Source of the DNA: NCEH01 sp040049195
GTDB lineage: Bacteria > Pseudomonadota > Alphaproteobacteria > Rhizobiales > Xanthobacteraceae
Length of the DNA stretch: 64,000 nt
NCBI RefSeq assembly: GCF_040049195.1
Contig: NZ_JBDZDL010000008.1
Direction: 5' to 3' (one strand)
This document shows positions 47,006 through 56,669 of the stretch, in pieces; position 1 is the first letter of the stretch, and the number at the start of each line of letters is the position of its first letter. Below the pieces are notes generated by a model. The model saw only the letters and a list, made by a program, of their open reading frames with translations. It did not search any database and was not told the DNA's origin. The position numbers and the translations under genes are program-made.

Positions 47006-47027
47006 GTCACCGTTGGGGGCCGGTGAC
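47006..47027. repeat. Second stem-loop in tandem
   Basis: GTCACCG (47006-47012) pairs with CGGTGAC (47021-47027) around an eight-base G-rich loop. It lies eight bases after the preceding hairpin, between convergent genes. The function is unknown; a back-up terminator is the simplest reading. Confidence 0.35.
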
Positions 47028-47096
47028 ACCCTAAGAACGCGCAAGCCGGGGGCGGGTTCCCGCCTGCGCAAAAATTCTTGTTCCTCGCCTCGCGGC

Positions 47097-47489
47097 TCAG
47101 TTCATGCTGGCGCGCTTGGTCCGCGCGGCGCGGGCGGACGACAGTTTCGGGCGCCCCGCCTTAGCCGCCGGCATCGTTGCAGCCGCCGCGACGGCGGCGT
47201 CCATGGGAACCACCTGCGGCCCGGAATTCGCCATATGGGCCTGGGCGCGGATCTGGCGCAGCACAGGCGTCAGCAATTGATGCGCGAGGGCAATGCCGGC
47301 TTCGGCATCCGCCTTGTCGACGCCTTCCCTTACGAAATTCAGCTTCGCGCGCAGCGCGAGCTCCAGATGATCGACGTCGTCGCGGTGCTTGCCGGCCACG
47401 AGTTCCGCACCGAGCAGGCGGATCAGATTGAGCAAGGCCGCGAGGGTGACCTTTGTGACGGCGTCGATATCGGTGGTCTGATTAGGCAT
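47097..47489 (-). CDS. Small helical protein of unknown function
   Basis: This 130-residue protein has a long helical region (VTKVTLAALLNLIRLLGAEL, about 13-32, then DVDHLELALRAKLNF), a second helical part with LTPVLRQIRAQAH and a basic alanine-rich tail (RPKLSSARAARTKRA). There is no signal peptide. The tail could contact nucleic acid, but that is speculation. The ATG follows GGAGAGGCAT at good spacing, which supports a real gene. Confidence 0.6.
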   Translation of the reverse strand: MPNQTTDIDAVTKVTLAALLNLIRLLGAELVAGKHRDDVDHLELALRAKLNFVREGVDKADAEAGIALAHQLLTPVLRQIRAQAHMANSGPQVVPMDAAVAAAATMPAAKAGRPKLSSARAARTKRASMN

Positions 47490-47702
47490 ATGCCTCTCCA
47501 CGAGAAGACCTTTGGCTTTACGTACTGGCTCACCTGCATCGCCGACGTCATTATCCTCCCATACCGCCGAGGGTGCAGCCAAAATTGAAACGAATGCCGT
47601 CTATGACGCACCTTGCGGGAGCAAGCTTGCGCGAAGCTGCCTTAAGGTACGTGGCGGGTCACCCTCCATCAGGCTATTTTCCGGCAATACACGGGGGTGA
47701 CT

Positions 47703-48644
47703 ATGAGTGGTGTTGAACGGGCGTTGGTGTTCTATAGCCGAGTGGATGTGGCCGGCCCCTGGGCGGACGCCCTGCGGGCCCAAATGCCCGATCTGGACGT
47801 GCGGATCGCGCCCGACATCGGCGACCCCGCAGAGGTACGATATGCCCTTGTGTGGAAGCCGCCTCACGGATTTTTCAATGAATTTCAAAATCTTGAGCTT
47901 GTCGTCAATTTGGGCGCCGGCGTCGATGCGCTGATGGCGCGGGATGATTTACCCAACGTTCCCATCACCCGCGTCTCGGACCCGGACATGGGCCGCATGA
48001 TGGCCTCGTTCGTGCTTATGGCGGTGTTACGTCACGCCCGAAACATCCCTACTTTCGAGAAGGCCCAGCGGGAGCACCGCTGGCACTATGTGCACCCCCG
48101 CACGGCGGACGAGATTACCGTCGGCGTGCTGGGACTCGGCGAATTGGGGGCGATGGCGGCGCACGAACTGGCCCGCCAGGGCTTCAATGTGCGCGGCTGG
48201 TCCCGTTCCGCCAAGGATTTGCCGGGAATCACCTGCTTCCACGGGCTTGATTCGCTCGAATCTTTCCTTGGGGCATGTGAGATTCTCGTGGTCATGCTGC
48301 CCCTGACGGGGGAAACCCACGGCCTGATCGACGCAAAACGCCTCTCCCAGCTGCCCCGCGGCGCCACATTCATCAATGTCGCCCGGGGGCCGATCGTCGA
48401 CGAGGAGGCGCTGATCGCCGCGCTTCAGTCCGGCCAGATCGGCGAGGCGACGCTGGATGTGTTCACCCATGAGCCGCTGCCGCCGGAAAGCCCGCTCTGG
48501 GCCATGGAGAACGTGCTCATCACCCCGCATCTTGCCTCGGTCGCGATTCCCAAATCGGCGGGGGCGCAGATTGCGGAGAACATTCGCCGGGTGCGCGCGG
48601 GGCAAGAGGTGCTGAACCGCGTCGATCCGCACCTCGGCTATTGA
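47703..48644 (+). CDS. ghrA: Glyoxylate/hydroxypyruvate reductase A-like dehydrogenase
   Basis: This 313-residue D-2-hydroxyacid dehydrogenase has the NAD(P) motif VGVLGLGELGAMAAHEL (about 139-155). Catalytic arginine is in NVARGPIVDEE (about 224-234), glutamate in VFTHEPLP (about 259) and histidine in ITPHLAS (about 278). The overall form fits GhrA, which reduces glyoxylate and hydroxypyruvate with NADPH. The ATG at 47703 is preferred over an in-frame GTG two codons earlier. Confidence 0.88.
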   Translation: MSGVERALVFYSRVDVAGPWADALRAQMPDLDVRIAPDIGDPAEVRYALVWKPPHGFFNEFQNLELVVNLGAGVDALMARDDLPNVPITRVSDPDMGRMMASFVLMAVLRHARNIPTFEKAQREHRWHYVHPRTADEITVGVLGLGELGAMAAHELARQGFNVRGWSRSAKDLPGITCFHGLDSLESFLGACEILVVMLPLTGETHGLIDAKRLSQLPRGATFINVARGPIVDEEALIAALQSGQIGEATLDVFTHEPLPPESPLWAMENVLITPHLASVAIPKSAGAQIAENIRRVRAGQEVLNRVDPHLGY

Positions 48645-48701
48645 GCCCCGCGGATGGGGGAAACGCCCGGTTCGTGGAGGAAGCTCCGCGATCCGGGGGT
48701 C

Positions 48702-49537
48702 TCACCCCTTCAGGCGTGCCGCATGGTAAGCGACATGGTCGGCCATGAAGGTGGAGATGAAATAATAGGAATGGTCGTAGCCATCCCGTAGCGTCAGGGC
48801 GAGCGGGATGCCGGCCTTGGCGCAGGCCTCTTCCAGCAGCCAGGGGCGCAACCCCTCCTGCAAAAAGCCATCCGCCGCCCCCTGGTCCACCCGGAATTCG
48901 GGAAAGCGGTGCCCGTCCTCGATGAGGGCGCAGGCATCATAGGCGCGCCATGCCGCAACGTCGGGGCCGAGATATTTCTCGAACGCCGGGCGCGACCAGC
49001 CCGCATCCATGGGGTGGACGATGGGCGCGAAGGCCGAACAGCTCTTGAAGCGGCCTGGATTTTTCAGCGCCAGCGTCAAGGCGCCGTGCCCGCCCATGGA
49101 ATGGCCGAAGATGCCCTGGCGCGCCATGTCGCAAGGGAAATGCGCGGCCAGAAGCGCCGGCAATTCGTGCCCAACATAGCTCGCCATACGGTAATTTTCG
49201 GCATATGGCGCCTGGGTGGCATCCAGATAGAAGCCGGCGCCGGAGCCGAACTGCCAATTGTCCGGCTCGTCGGGCACACCCGCGCCGCGCGGCGAGGTGT
49301 CCGGGCACACGATCATGATGCCGTGTTCGGCGGCGGCGCGGCGATACTCGCCCTTCTCCATGACGTTCGCATGGGTGCAGGTGAGGCCGGAGAGATACCA
49401 TAGCACCGGCACCGGCCCGCGCTCCGCCTGGGGCGGAACATAGACCGCGAAGGTCATGGGGCAGCGCGTCTCGCGCGACTCGTGGCGATAGACGCCCTGC
49501 ACCCCGCCGAACGCCTTCGCCCGCGAGAGGGTCTCCA

Positions 49538-49538
<1 letters not shown>
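48702..49538 (-). CDS. fghA: S-formylglutathione hydrolase
   Basis: This 278-residue esterase releases formate and glutathione from S-formylglutathione, the second step of glutathione-dependent formaldehyde oxidation. It has the nucleophile elbow GHSMGGHGAL (about 144-153) and the histidine in GYDHSYYFI (about 254-262), the hallmark of the family; length is normal. Its ATG overlaps the stop of the class III alcohol dehydrogenase gene by one base (TGATG), so the pathway enzymes are co-translated. Confidence 0.95.
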
Positions 49539-50650
<1,112 letters not shown>

Positions 50651-50767
50651 GGCGTTCTCCGCAGATGTGACCGCCCGCCGCGCGGGCCTGCGCTCCTATA
50701 GCTTTCTTCTTTCCGGCAGGGAATCGCGTTTGCGACACGCGGTGCCGGCTGGAGAAAAGCAGAGGCC

Positions 50768-53272
50768 TTACCCCCGCTTCATGGCGAAGCGCTTCAGCCC
50801 CTCGGCCATGGCGAGATAGGTGATGACCAGCAGCGCCAGGGCGCCGAGCAGGGCGGGCGGCAGCAAGGCAAAGCCGAACCAGGCGCCGAATGGCGTGAAC
50901 GGCAGCCCCATCGCCACCAGCAGCGCGCCGAGCGAGGAGGCGGCGAGCAGCGGATGGGGCAGGTCCGCCCACGGCCGCGCACGGGTGCGGATGATGAAGA
51001 TGACGAGGATCTGCGTCGCCATGGATTCCAGGAACCACGCGGTGCGGAAGGTATCCGGCGTCACGTGGAACAGGAAGATCAGGCCGCCGAAGGTGATGAG
51101 GTCGAACACCGAGGAGAGCGGGCCCATGATGGCCGCGAACCGCACCAGCCCAGCCATGTCCCACACCTGCGGCCGCGCCAGCGCCTCGGCGCGCACCCGG
51201 TCGAACGGGATGCCGATTTCCGAGAGGTCGTAGAGCAGGTTGTTGAGCAGGATCTGGGTCGGCAGCATGGGCAGGAACGGCAGGAACAGGGAGGCCGCCG
51301 CCATGGAGAGCATGTTGCCGAAATTGGAGCTGGCGGCCATGCGCACATATTTGAGGATGTTGACGAAGGTGCGCCGCCCCTCCTCCACCCCGTCCGCCAC
51401 CACGCCGAGGTCGCTTTCCAGCAGGATCATGTCGGCCGCCGCCTGGGCGACGCCGGTGGCCCCGTCCACGGAAAGGCCGATATCGGCCGCCTTGAGCCCC
51501 GGCGCGTCATTGATGCCGTCGCCCAGGAACCCCACCACCGCGCCGCGCGCCTGGAGCGCCTTGACGATGCGGGACTTCTGATCCGGCGCGAGGCGGCCAT
51601 AGGCATCCACCTGCCGCACCCGCACCGCGAGCGCATCGTCGCTCAGCGCCGCCACGTCCGCCCCGGAGAGCACTTCGTCCGCCTTCAGCCCGACCAGGCC
51701 GGCGAGGCGCCGCACCACCACGGGGTCGTCGCCGGAGAGGATCTTCAGCCGCACCCCGGCCTTAGCGAGGCGCGCGATGGCGGCGGCAGCGGTGGCCTTG
51801 GGCGGGTCGGCGAAGGCGCACAGGCCCTCGAACACCAACCCGGTTTCATCGGCGGCGGTCAGTTCGCGCGGCGCGCCGGGCCAGGGTTTCGAGGCCACCG
51901 CCACCGCGCGCAATCCTTCGCCCGCCAGCGCCTGGACCAAAGCATGCGCCTCAAGCTGCGCGGCCGCGTCCATGGGGCTGCCGTCGCGGCGGGTGGCGCA
52001 CAGGTTCAGCACCGCCTCCGGCGCGCCCTTCACGATCAGCAGACGCGCATCCGGCCCCTTCACCAGGACCGAGCCGATGCGGCGGGAAAAATCGAAGGCG
52101 TGCACTTCCTCCATCACCCACTCGGCCGCCGGATCGTGCCGGCATTCCAGCAGTGCCGCATCGAGCGCGCCGCGATCGCCGCCGAGCCGGGCCGCGAGCT
52201 TGGCCAGGGTGGCGGCCCGCGGGTCCTCCGCGCCGGTGGGATCGAGACTTTTCGCCAGCGTGATATGGGCTTCGGTGAGGGTGCCGGTCTTGTCCGTGCA
52301 CAGCACATTCATGGCGCCGAGATCGTGGATCGCGGCGAGTCGCTTCACGATCACCTTGCGCGCGGCCATGCGCAACGCGCCGCGCGAGAGGGTCACGGTG
52401 GTGATCATGGGCAGCAGTTCGGGCGTCAGGCCCACCGCGAGCGCCACAGCGAACATCAGGGATTCCAGCACCGGCCGGCCGAACAGCATGTGCGCGGTCA
52501 GCACCAGCAGCACCAGCGCCAGGGTGAGCCGCGCGGTCAGCAGGCCGAAGGCGTGGAGGTCGCGCTGGAAGGGCGAGGGAGTCTGGGCTTGCGCGAGCGC
52601 GGATGCCGCCTCGCCGAACAGGCTATCGCGCCCGGTGTGGACCACCAGCGCCACCGCCTCGCCGGTCTGCGCCACCGCGCCGCGAAACACCGCATTGTCG
52701 GCTTCGGCGGGCATCGCGGAGGCGATCACGCCCGGCTGCTTGCGCACCGGATAGGGTTCGCCGGTCAGCGCCGCCTCATCGCAGGTGAAGGCGTTCGCCT
52801 CCAGCACCCTTGCGTCGGCGGGAATGATGTCGCCGGCGCGGATGCGCACCAGATCGCCCGGCACGAGATCGCCCACGTCCACCTCGACGAAGGCGCCGTC
52901 GCGCTTGGCCTCCGCCTTCACGGCGACCGAGCGGCGCAGCATTTCGGCGGCCTTGAGCGCCTGGCCCTCCTGCACCGTGTCGAGAATGATGGAAAGGCCG
53001 AGGATGGCGAGAATGATCGTCCCGCCGACCGCGTCGCCGGTCGCCACCGACACCGCGCCGGCCGCCAGCAGAATCAGCGAGAGCGGCTCAAGCAGGCGCC
53101 GCGCCACGGCGCGCACTGCGCCCACCTTCTTGGGCTGGCTGTCGGCATTCACGCCGTAGCGTGCGCGGCGGTCCTCGACCTCGGCCGCGCTCAGGCCGCC
53201 AGCCGTGCAGCCGAGCCCCGAAAGCATGGCCGCAACGGGCAAGGTCCAGAAAGGTTTGTCCGATGCGGCCAT
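50768..53272 (-). CDS. mgtA: Magnesium-transporting P-type ATPase (MgtA type)
   Basis: This 834-residue P3B-type ATPase imports Mg2+ across the inner membrane. It shows the phosphorylation site CTDKTGTLTEA (about 325-335), TGEPYPV in the actuator domain where TGES is usual, and the hinge GDGINDAPGLKAADIG (about 583-598). About ten membrane segments are present. The start MAASDKPFW follows AAGGGG. It is 24 bases after fabI on the same strand and looks like the last gene of the PHA-acetate operon, an unusual position for a Mg transporter. Confidence 0.93.
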   Translation of the reverse strand: MAASDKPFWTLPVAAMLSGLGCTAGGLSAAEVEDRRARYGVNADSQPKKVGAVRAVARRLLEPLSLILLAAGAVSVATGDAVGGTIILAILGLSIILDTVQEGQALKAAEMLRRSVAVKAEAKRDGAFVEVDVGDLVPGDLVRIRAGDIIPADARVLEANAFTCDEAALTGEPYPVRKQPGVIASAMPAEADNAVFRGAVAQTGEAVALVVHTGRDSLFGEAASALAQAQTPSPFQRDLHAFGLLTARLTLALVLLVLTAHMLFGRPVLESLMFAVALAVGLTPELLPMITTVTLSRGALRMAARKVIVKRLAAIHDLGAMNVLCTDKTGTLTEAHITLAKSLDPTGAEDPRAATLAKLAARLGGDRGALDAALLECRHDPAAEWVMEEVHAFDFSRRIGSVLVKGPDARLLIVKGAPEAVLNLCATRRDGSPMDAAAQLEAHALVQALAGEGLRAVAVASKPWPGAPRELTAADETGLVFEGLCAFADPPKATAAAAIARLAKAGVRLKILSGDDPVVVRRLAGLVGLKADEVLSGADVAALSDDALAVRVRQVDAYGRLAPDQKSRIVKALQARGAVVGFLGDGINDAPGLKAADIGLSVDGATGVAQAAADMILLESDLGVVADGVEEGRRTFVNILKYVRMAASSNFGNMLSMAAASLFLPFLPMLPTQILLNNLLYDLSEIGIPFDRVRAEALARPQVWDMAGLVRFAAIMGPLSSVFDLITFGGLIFLFHVTPDTFRTAWFLESMATQILVIFIIRTRARPWADLPHPLLAASSLGALLVAMGLPFTPFGAWFGFALLPPALLGALALLVITYLAMAEGLKRFAMKRG

Positions 53273-53296
53273 GATATCCGGACCCCTTCATCCCCC

Positions 53297-54070
53297 TCAG
53301 GCGACGATGTGGAAACCCGCGTCGGCATAGACCACGGAGCCGGTGAGCGGCGCCCCGGCCTCGCTCACCAAAAAGGCCGCCACCTTGCCGATCTGCTCGG
53401 TGGACACGAGATGGTTCGCCGGCGTGCGGGCACGCACCTTGTCCAGCAATTCGTCGAAGCGCTCGATGCCGGAGGCGGCGCGGGTCTGCACCGGGCCGGT
53501 GGAAAGGGCATGGACGCGGATGCCCGCCGCCGCGAGATCGGCCGCCAGATAGCGCACGGTAGATTCCAGCGCCGCCTTCACCGGGCCCATGAGATTGTAA
53601 TTGTCGACCACCCGCTCGCTGCCGAAGAAGCTCACGGTCTGCAGCGCGCCGCCGGTCTTCATCAATGGCAGCGCCAGCTTCGCCATGCGGATGAAGGAAT
53701 GGCAGGATACGTCCATGGCCATGGCGAAGCCCTCGGCGGAGCAGTTCACAAGGCCGGTGTGCAGGTCCTCGCGCGGGGCGAAGGCGATGGAATGAAACAC
53801 GAAATCCAGGCTGCCCCATTGCCGCTCGATGGTGGCGAACACCGCTTCCAGCTGGCCGGGAATGCGCACGTCGCACGGCACGATGATGGAGGCCTCCAGG
53901 CTCTCCGCCAGGGGTCGCACGTAGGGCACGGCCTTCTCGTTGAGATAGGTGACGGCCAGCTCCGCCCCCGCGCCATGGAACGCGCGCGCGCAGCCATGGG
54001 CGATGCTCTCGGCATTGGCGATGCCCACCACGAGGCCGCGCTTCCCGGTGAGATCGACGACGGGGTTCAT
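53297..54070 (-). CDS. fabI: Enoyl-ACP reductase FabI-like protein
   Basis: This 257-residue short-chain reductase family member matches FabI, which reduces enoyl-ACP with NADH. The glycine-rich region is VVGIANAESIAHGCARAF (about 14-31), and the catalytic segment is NYNLMGPVKAALE with the Y-x6-K pair. The upstream tyrosine found ten residues earlier in E. coli FabI (Tyr146) is phenylalanine here (SFFGSERV). The gene overlaps ackA by ATGA. Its place in a PHA operon suggests a special role rather than the only housekeeping FabI. Confidence 0.88.
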   Translation of the reverse strand: MNPVVDLTGKRGLVVGIANAESIAHGCARAFHGAGAELAVTYLNEKAVPYVRPLAESLEASIIVPCDVRIPGQLEAVFATIERQWGSLDFVFHSIAFAPREDLHTGLVNCSAEGFAMAMDVSCHSFIRMAKLALPLMKTGGALQTVSFFGSERVVDNYNLMGPVKAALESTVRYLAADLAAAGIRVHALSTGPVQTRAASGIERFDELLDKVRARTPANHLVSTEQIGKVAAFLVSEAGAPLTGSVVYADAGFHIVA

Positions 54071-55257
54071 CGCGCGGGCTCCAGATGCTGGATGATGCTG
54101 ACCGCTTCGTCGGCGATCACCTGTTCCTCGTCGGTGGGGATGACGAAGACCTCGACCTTGCTGTCGGGCGCGGAGATCAGCGCGGCGTTGGCGGCATTGG
54201 CGTCTTCGTCGAGCTTCATGCCGAGCCAGCCGAGGCGCGCCGCCACCGCGCTGCGGATCTCGCCTTGGTGCTCGCCGATGCCGGCGGTGAACACGAACCC
54301 GTCCAGCCCACCCAGCGTGTTGGCGAGCGCCACGGTCTCCCGCGCGATGCGGAAGGTGAAGAGTTCGAGCGCCTCGCGCGCCTCCTCCGCGTGGGAGGTC
54401 AGCAGCGCGCGGCTGTCGGCGCTGATGCCGGAGACGCCCAGCAGGCCGGAGCGGTGGTAGAGGATGTCCTCCACCTCTTCCAGCGGGCGCTTTTCCTCCT
54501 TCAGCATGTGGATCACCACGCCCGGATCGAGCGCGCCGCAGCGGGTGGACATGGGGATGCCGTCCAGGGTGGAAAAACCCATGGAGGTGTCGCGGCTGAT
54601 GCCGCCGGACAGGGCGCACAGGCTGGCGCCGCTGCCGAGATGCGCCACCACCACGCGCCCGCCGCAGGTGGGATCGTGCTTCGCAAGCTGGCCGGCGATG
54701 TATTTGTAGGACAGGCCGTGGAAGCCGTAGCGCTTGACGCCGGCCTCGAACATCTCGCGCGGCAGGGCGAAGCGGCGCACCACGTCCGCCTGGGTCCGGT
54801 GGAAGGCGGTGTCGAAGGAGGCGACCTGCGGCAGGTCCGGCCGCAGATGATGCAGCGCCTTGATGATGCGCACGCTCTGCGGCTGGTGCAGCGGGGCGAG
54901 CTGCGTGAGGCTCTCGATGCCCTTGAAGGTCTCGTGATCCACCAGCGCCGGGCCGCCGAAGCGGTCGCCGCCATGCACCACACGGTGGCCCACAGCCGTG
55001 AGATCGGCGACGCCGAAATGATCCACCAGCCAGCGCAGCGTCTCGTCGATCACCTCGCGCAGGTCCTCGGTGACGGCGGAGGTCAGGCGAATGTCGCGCG
55101 CCTCCCCGCCTTCGCTGACGCTGAGCACCAGCGGGCTGTGGCGCAGGTCGATGAGGCCCCGCCCGATCCGGCGGGCATGGTCGCCCTCCACCGCGAACAG
55201 GCCCATCTTCAATGTGGAGGAGCCGGGGTTGAAGGTCAGGAGGATATGGTCGCTCAC
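54067..55257 (-). CDS. ackA: Acetate kinase
   Basis: This 396-residue ASKHA-fold kinase interconverts acetyl phosphate and acetate with ATP formation. It shows FNPGSSTLKMGLF (about 8-20), RYGFHGLSYKYIA (about 166-178), HLGSGASLCALSGGIS and DTSMGFSTLDG. The start is a GTG that overlaps the stop of the upstream hydratase-Pta gene (GTGA), so both are co-translated and form a complete Pta-Ack pathway. fabI overlaps its end in turn. Confidence 0.95.
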   Translation of the reverse strand: MSDHILLTFNPGSSTLKMGLFAVEGDHARRIGRGLIDLRHSPLVLSVSEGGEARDIRLTSAVTEDLREVIDETLRWLVDHFGVADLTAVGHRVVHGGDRFGGPALVDHETFKGIESLTQLAPLHQPQSVRIIKALHHLRPDLPQVASFDTAFHRTQADVVRRFALPREMFEAGVKRYGFHGLSYKYIAGQLAKHDPTCGGRVVVAHLGSGASLCALSGGISRDTSMGFSTLDGIPMSTRCGALDPGVVIHMLKEEKRPLEEVEDILYHRSGLLGVSGISADSRALLTSHAEEAREALELFTFRIARETVALANTLGGLDGFVFTAGIGEHQGEIRSAVAARLGWLGMKLDEDANAANAALISAPDSKVEVFVIPTDEEQVIADEAVSIIQHLEPAR

Positions 55258-56660
55258 AGCGTCACCCCATCGAGCTTGGGCTGGCCGGCGACGGAGAGCT
55301 TGGCCAGGGCCACCGAGGCGAGGCGCACCTTCAGCGCATCCGACCGGCTGGTGAGGATGATCGGCACCCGCGCCCCGAGCACCAGCCCGGCCGCATCGGC
55401 GCCGGCGAGATAGATCAATTGCTTGGCCAACATGTTGCCGGCCTCCAGATTCGGCACCAGCAGGATGTCCGGCTGTCCCGCCACCGGCGAGACGATCTGC
55501 TTGATGTGCGCGGCATCGAGGCTGATGGCATTGTCGAAGGCGAGCGGCCCGTCCACCTTGGCGCCGGTGATCTGGCCACGCGCCGCCATGACGGTGAGCG
55601 CCGCCGCGTCGATGGTGGCCGGCATGTCCGGGTTCACCGTCTCCACCGCCGCGAGCACCGCCACCAGCGGCTCGGCGATGCCGAGGCGGTGCAGCAGGTC
55701 GATGGCGTTCTGGCAGATGTCGCGCTTCTGCTCCAGGGTGGGAGCGATGTTGATCGCGGCATCGGTGACGATCAGCGGCTTGGGATAGGACGGCACGTCG
55801 AGCGCGTAGACATGGCTGATGCGCCGCTCGGTGCGCAGGCCGGACGCGGCCGCGACCACCGCGCCGAGCAGTTCGTCGGTGTGCAGGCTGCCCTTCATGA
55901 GCGCCGCGCATGCGCCGGAAGCGGCCAGCGCCGCCCCACGCACGGCGGCGGCATGGCTGTGCTCCACCGCCTCGATGCGCAGGCCCGCGAGCGAGATGTC
56001 CGCCTTCTCGGCGATCGCCCGGATCTTATGCTCGGGACCGATCAGGATCGGCTCGATCAGCCCCTCGTCGCGCGCCTCGATGGCGGCCTGCAGCGCCTCG
56101 ATGCTGCAGGGATGGACCACGCCCACGCGCATGGTGGGCAGGGCGCGGGCGCGCTGGACGAATTCGGAATAGCGCTCGCCCCCGCGCAACAGCACCTCGG
56201 GCACCGCGATGCGCGGCAGGGCCAGCTTTTCGGAAGGGGCGATCACGGTCGCGGTGCCGGTCAGCACGTCGACGCCGGTCTGGTTGATGCAGCGCGTGTC
56301 CAGCAGGACGATGCGCTTCTCGGGCTTCTTCTCCAGCACCGTGACGGTGGCGGTGATGGTGTCGCCGGGCGCCACGGGCTTCCTGAAATGCAGGTCCTGC
56401 GACAGATAGATGGTGCCCGGCCCCGGCAGCTCGGTGCCGAGCAGGGTGGAGATGAGACCGCCGGTCCACATGCCGTGGATCACCACATGGCCGAAGATGT
56501 CGGTGGCGGCATAGGCTTTGTCGAGATGGGCTGGATTGACGTCGCCGGAGACGGCGGCGAACAGCTCGATATCCTCATTCTTCACCACCCGCGTCAGCGA
56601 GGCGGAATCGCCGACGTTCAATTCGTCGAACGTGCGGTTCAGCAGCAAAGGCGCGTTCAT
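55254..56660 (-). CDS. Fused (R)-enoyl-CoA hydratase / phosphate acetyltransferase
   Basis: This 468-residue bifunctional protein has an N-terminal MaoC/PhaJ hot-dog hydratase (about 1-140) with the motif SGDVNPAHLD (about 38-47) and FGHVVIHGM, and a C-terminal phosphotransacetylase or phosphate-acyl transferase domain (about 165-468). The hydratase would make (R)-3-hydroxyacyl-CoA, the substrate of PhaC encoded just upstream. The second domain would turn acyl-CoA into acyl phosphate for AckA. It is nine bases after phaC and overlaps ackA. Confidence 0.92.
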   Translation of the reverse strand: MNAPLLLNRTFDELNVGDSASLTRVVKNEDIELFAAVSGDVNPAHLDKAYAATDIFGHVVIHGMWTGGLISTLLGTELPGPGTIYLSQDLHFRKPVAPGDTITATVTVLEKKPEKRIVLLDTRCINQTGVDVLTGTATVIAPSEKLALPRIAVPEVLLRGGERYSEFVQRARALPTMRVGVVHPCSIEALQAAIEARDEGLIEPILIGPEHKIRAIAEKADISLAGLRIEAVEHSHAAAVRGAALAASGACAALMKGSLHTDELLGAVVAAASGLRTERRISHVYALDVPSYPKPLIVTDAAINIAPTLEQKRDICQNAIDLLHRLGIAEPLVAVLAAVETVNPDMPATIDAAALTVMAARGQITGAKVDGPLAFDNAISLDAAHIKQIVSPVAGQPDILLVPNLEAGNMLAKQLIYLAGADAAGLVLGARVPIILTSRSDALKVRLASVALAKLSVAGQPKLDGVTL

Positions 56661-56669
56661 GTTCGCTTC

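Noticed and set aside
50954..54460. Very long open frame (1168 codons) on the plus strand
   Set aside because: It runs antisense through mgtA, fabI and ackA and is rich in His, Gln, Arg and Gly as expected for a GC-rich shadow; the opposite strand shows complete conserved enzymes.
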